A DNA stretch of 64,000 nt from UBA1547 sp035399865 (GTDB taxonomy: Bacteria; Patescibacteriota; Saccharimonadia; Saccharimonadales; Saccharimonadaceae): contig DAOPJW010000001.1 of the NCBI GenBank assembly GCA_035399865.1, positions 1 to 64,000 of the forward strand. Reading direction: 5' to 3'. Positions within the stretch are counted from its first letter, which is position 1. Every line of letters begins with the position of its first letter. The translations under genes and the position numbers were made by a program. The notes below the pieces were generated by a model that saw only the letters and a list, made by a program, of their open reading frames with translations, made no database searches and was not told the origin of the DNA. Shown piece after piece: positions 61,781 to 64,000 of this stretch.

Positions 61781-64000
61781 AGCTATTTTTACTGAGCTCT
61801 CGTTATCTTCAATAATTTTTACACGATTTTTTATTTCATTGATACCAACGTCAATGATTCTTGTAAGAGCAGGCTCTTCTTTTTTGGGTGAGAAAAAATT
61901 TATATATTCATCTAACTGTTTCTTTGTAATAAGAAACGAAGCAGAATATTTTGGGTATTCGTCATAGCTTTTATCACCACTGAATTCTTGTTTAATTATT
62001 TCCCAATTATCAATAATCCAATGCCATGTAATGTCTCTGCTATATTTATTGCGTAATAGATTAACTATCCAGTGTGACATGTCTTGTGCCCGAATAACCG
62101 ACCTATCTGTAACAGTATTCAATAACTTATGAATCATCTCTATTTTCTTGGTTGAACTCAAGGCTATACAAATATCTTGTTTTAACTCTGGAGAATCACT
62201 ACTTTTGTACAAGTTTAATAGATCACTTATTATTGCTTCATCTTCATTTCCATGACGAACGGCAACTGTTAAGATATGTGATCTCAATTCTGGATCAAGC
62301 TTTTTAATATTTGTGGTTTCATAAAAATTTATTGCTGTTGATAATACTGCTTTATCTTCGGAGTACGCCATTAGTCCTATAATGATACTTCTGAGTTTTG
62401 AGTCTGCCCCATCTTCATTTATTTTTTTAAACCAACCTAATTTTTCAAATTGATTTCTTGCTAAATTTCCTGCTAATGCCCGTAATTTTTTTTCTGCTTC
62501 TTCATCACTTTCAACGAATTTTTTTAATTCGCCAATTGTCATGCTTATGATTCCCCATACTACTTCAGTACATTCATTATTATATGCTGAAAGTAATGGT
62601 ATCAAGTCAGCATAAGAAATAATTCCAACATTAGCTAAAATAACTTGTTCATTCAGTAATTGCATGCGATCGATAATCGGTAATTGATTATTTTTTATTT
62701 GTTCGACAAGCTTCATTAATAATTCTTTGTCATAGTGGGTAATATAATGGGCATCATTCGAAGTGTTTAGGCGAATAGGTTCGGATAATATGAAGTCATT
62801 TAACTTATAAGTTCGTTTATCGAATACTTCGGGCAAATTGGTGTAATTTGAGTTCAGAGGAATTGGCCATAAATTGTCCGATTTGTTATCGATATTATTT
62901 GAAATTTTTTCTTGAGTTAAAGTCAATTCATTATTATTTAATGATAAATGTACTACTGGGAAACCAGACTGTTTAAGCCAGCTGTCCATGAATTTGATTA
63001 AATCTCTTCCGCTGGCATGGCTTAGGCAATTCCAAAGGTCAATTGATTCGGTATTTTTGTATGCATACGTTTCGAAATAATTTTTTAGACCTGCTCGAAA
63101 AGCATCTTCGCCAATATAACGCACTAACATTTTTAATAAGCGTGCTCCTTTGGCGTATACGATTGCACCATCAAATAGTGACATAATCTCGTCTGGATGA
63201 TTAACTTCAACTTTTACTGGTTGAACACCAGACAAGCTATCTCTTCTGAGGGCACAAATGCTTTCAAAAGATGCAAAATCATACCAAATATCCCAGTTGG
63301 GCTCTAATGCATCTACAGCTGTATACTCGACTAATGATGCGAAACTTTCATTAAGCCATAAGTCGTTCCACCATTTCATCGTGACCAGATTACCAAACCA
63401 TTGGTGGCTAAGCTCGTGAGTGATTACTTTTGAAACATGTTGTTTAATAGCAATTGATGTTTTTTCTGAATCAACTAATAACGTAATTTCTCGATATGTT
63501 ATTAGACCCCAATTTTCCATTGCACCAGATGAAAAATCTGGTAGGGCGACATGATCACATTTCGGCAAAGGGTAAGGTGTCGAAAAATAATCATCGAAAA
63601 AGTCAATAGCTCTAGTTGCGATGTCTAAGGCGAAATCAAGATAATTTTTATCTTGGGCAATTGTTGCCCAGACGTTTACTTCGACTCCACTTTTCGTGTA
63701 AGCGGTCTTTTTATGAAGCTCACCAACAACCCATGCAAGTAAATAGCTACTCATCATAGGTGTCGTTTCGAAAATCGTAACTAATTTATCATCTTCAGTC
63801 GATTGATCCCTTATCGGCATATTTCCGATTACCGTGACGTCCAGCTCGGTATATAATTTTAAGTCATAAGTTGCTTTTGCTGATGGCTCATCTATACAAG
63901 GGAAAGCTTCTCTAGCATGATGACTTTCGAATTGCGTAGCCAATAGCTCTTTTTTGACTCCGTTATGTTCGTAATAACATGGATATATTCCATGCATCGC
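61766..64000 (-). CDS. M1-family aminopeptidase (aminopeptidase N), N-terminus outside window
   Basis: At least 743 residues of an M1 metallopeptidase; the frame is still open at the window end, so the N-terminal part is missing. SSGAMENWGLITYRE is the exopeptidase GAMEN motif; VITHELSHQWFGNLV with NESFASL gives the zinc site HExxH-18-E. A long helical ERAP1-like C-terminal domain follows. It has no secretion signal in view. It would degrade peptides taken up from the host or medium. Its 3' end overlaps rnhB-yraN by 15 bases on the other strand. Confidence 0.95.
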   Translation of the reverse strand, partial: AMHGIYPCYYEHNGVKKELLATQFESHHAREAFPCIDEPSAKATYDLKLYTELDVTVIGNMPIRDQSTEDDKLVTIFETTPMMSSYLLAWVVGELHKKTAYTKSGVEVNVWATIAQDKNYLDFALDIATRAIDFFDDYFSTPYPLPKCDHVALPDFSSGAMENWGLITYREITLLVDSEKTSIAIKQHVSKVITHELSHQWFGNLVTMKWWNDLWLNESFASLVEYTAVDALEPNWDIWYDFASFESICALRRDSLSGVQPVKVEVNHPDEIMSLFDGAIVYAKGARLLKMLVRYIGEDAFRAGLKNYFETYAYKNTESIDLWNCLSHASGRDLIKFMDSWLKQSGFPVVHLSLNNNELTLTQEKISNNIDNKSDNLWPIPLNSNYTNLPEVFDKRTYKLNDFILSEPIRLNTSNDAHYITHYDKELLMKLVEQIKNNQLPIIDRMQLLNEQVILANVGIISYADLIPLLSAYNNECTEVVWGIISMTIGELKKFVESDEEAEKKLRALAGNLARNQFEKLGWFKKINEDGADSKLRSIIIGLMAYSEDKAVLSTAINFYETTNIKKLDPELRSHILTVAVRHGNEDEAIISDLLNLYKSSDSPELKQDICIALSSTKKIEMIHKLLNTVTDRSVIRAQDMSHWIVNLLRNKYSRDITWHWIIDNWEIIKQEFSGDKSYDEYPKYSASFLITKKQLDEYINFFSPKKEEPALTRIIDVGINEIKNRVKIIEDNESSVKIALGNL

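Overview
The window is an AT-rich, gene-dense stretch of a small bacterial genome. Gene content and style fit the Candidate Phyla Radiation, most likely Candidatus Saccharibacteria (TM7). The support is a membrane pyrophosphatase, an MMPL pump, NagZ, a VanW protein, a split transketolase, a PilB-type ATPase, a C-terminally extended L19 and an RNase HII-YraN fusion. That placement is an inference from gene content; no rRNA gene is present. UGA is used as a stop (pheS, tktN and others end in TGA), so the Gracilibacteria/Absconditabacteria recoding does not apply.

Layout. 1-330: 3' part of a tRNA-Gln gene, its terminator and a chain of tiny perfect hairpins. 337-8700: an accessory region with a Nudix hydrolase, a DUF3768 protein, a run of unrecognised genes, a gene broken by one base just after its start codon, fragments of surface-protein genes meeting at a rearrangement junction, and a compact type II restriction-modification system (C5-methyltransferase facing a controller-HNH endonuclease operon with a dyad operator). 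8745-26900: envelope and transport genes (VIT-type transporter, polysaccharide deacetylase, CarD regulator, cation P-type ATPase, MMPL, NagZ, macro-like protein, glucan phosphorylase, M14-like peptidase, VanW, PspC and LiaF-like pair, PAP2, RmuC, aquaporin). 26985-36030: pheST, membrane FKBP, TrxB, H+-pyrophosphatase and a Rel/SpoT enzyme with no normal start codon. 36120-44564: a sugar-phosphate block (gap, pgk, rpiB, rpe, tktN, tktC, class II aldolase, PfkB kinase, an unknown gene and a LOG-like gene). 44636-64000: uvrB, a DEAD-box helicase with a structured leader, gatC-gatA-orf-gatB, galU, small membrane proteins, dnaE, a SpoU methyltransferase, PilB, a P-loop kinase, rplS, rnhB-yraN and an M1 aminopeptidase cut by the window end.

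Two themes stand out. First, at least ten transcription units have a TATAAT-like -10 box ending only 6-10 bases before the start codon and no Shine-Dalgarno, which implies leaderless mRNAs; genes inside operons have good Shine-Dalgarno sequences. Second, several enzymes of the sugar-phosphate block depart from family consensus at catalytic positions: the GAPDH has proline in place of its catalytic cysteine, RpiB has aspartate in place of the ring-opening histidine, and the ribulose-phosphate epimerase has glutamine in place of a metal-binding histidine. The GAPDH case would need three base changes from a Cys codon and is the strongest single anomaly in the window.
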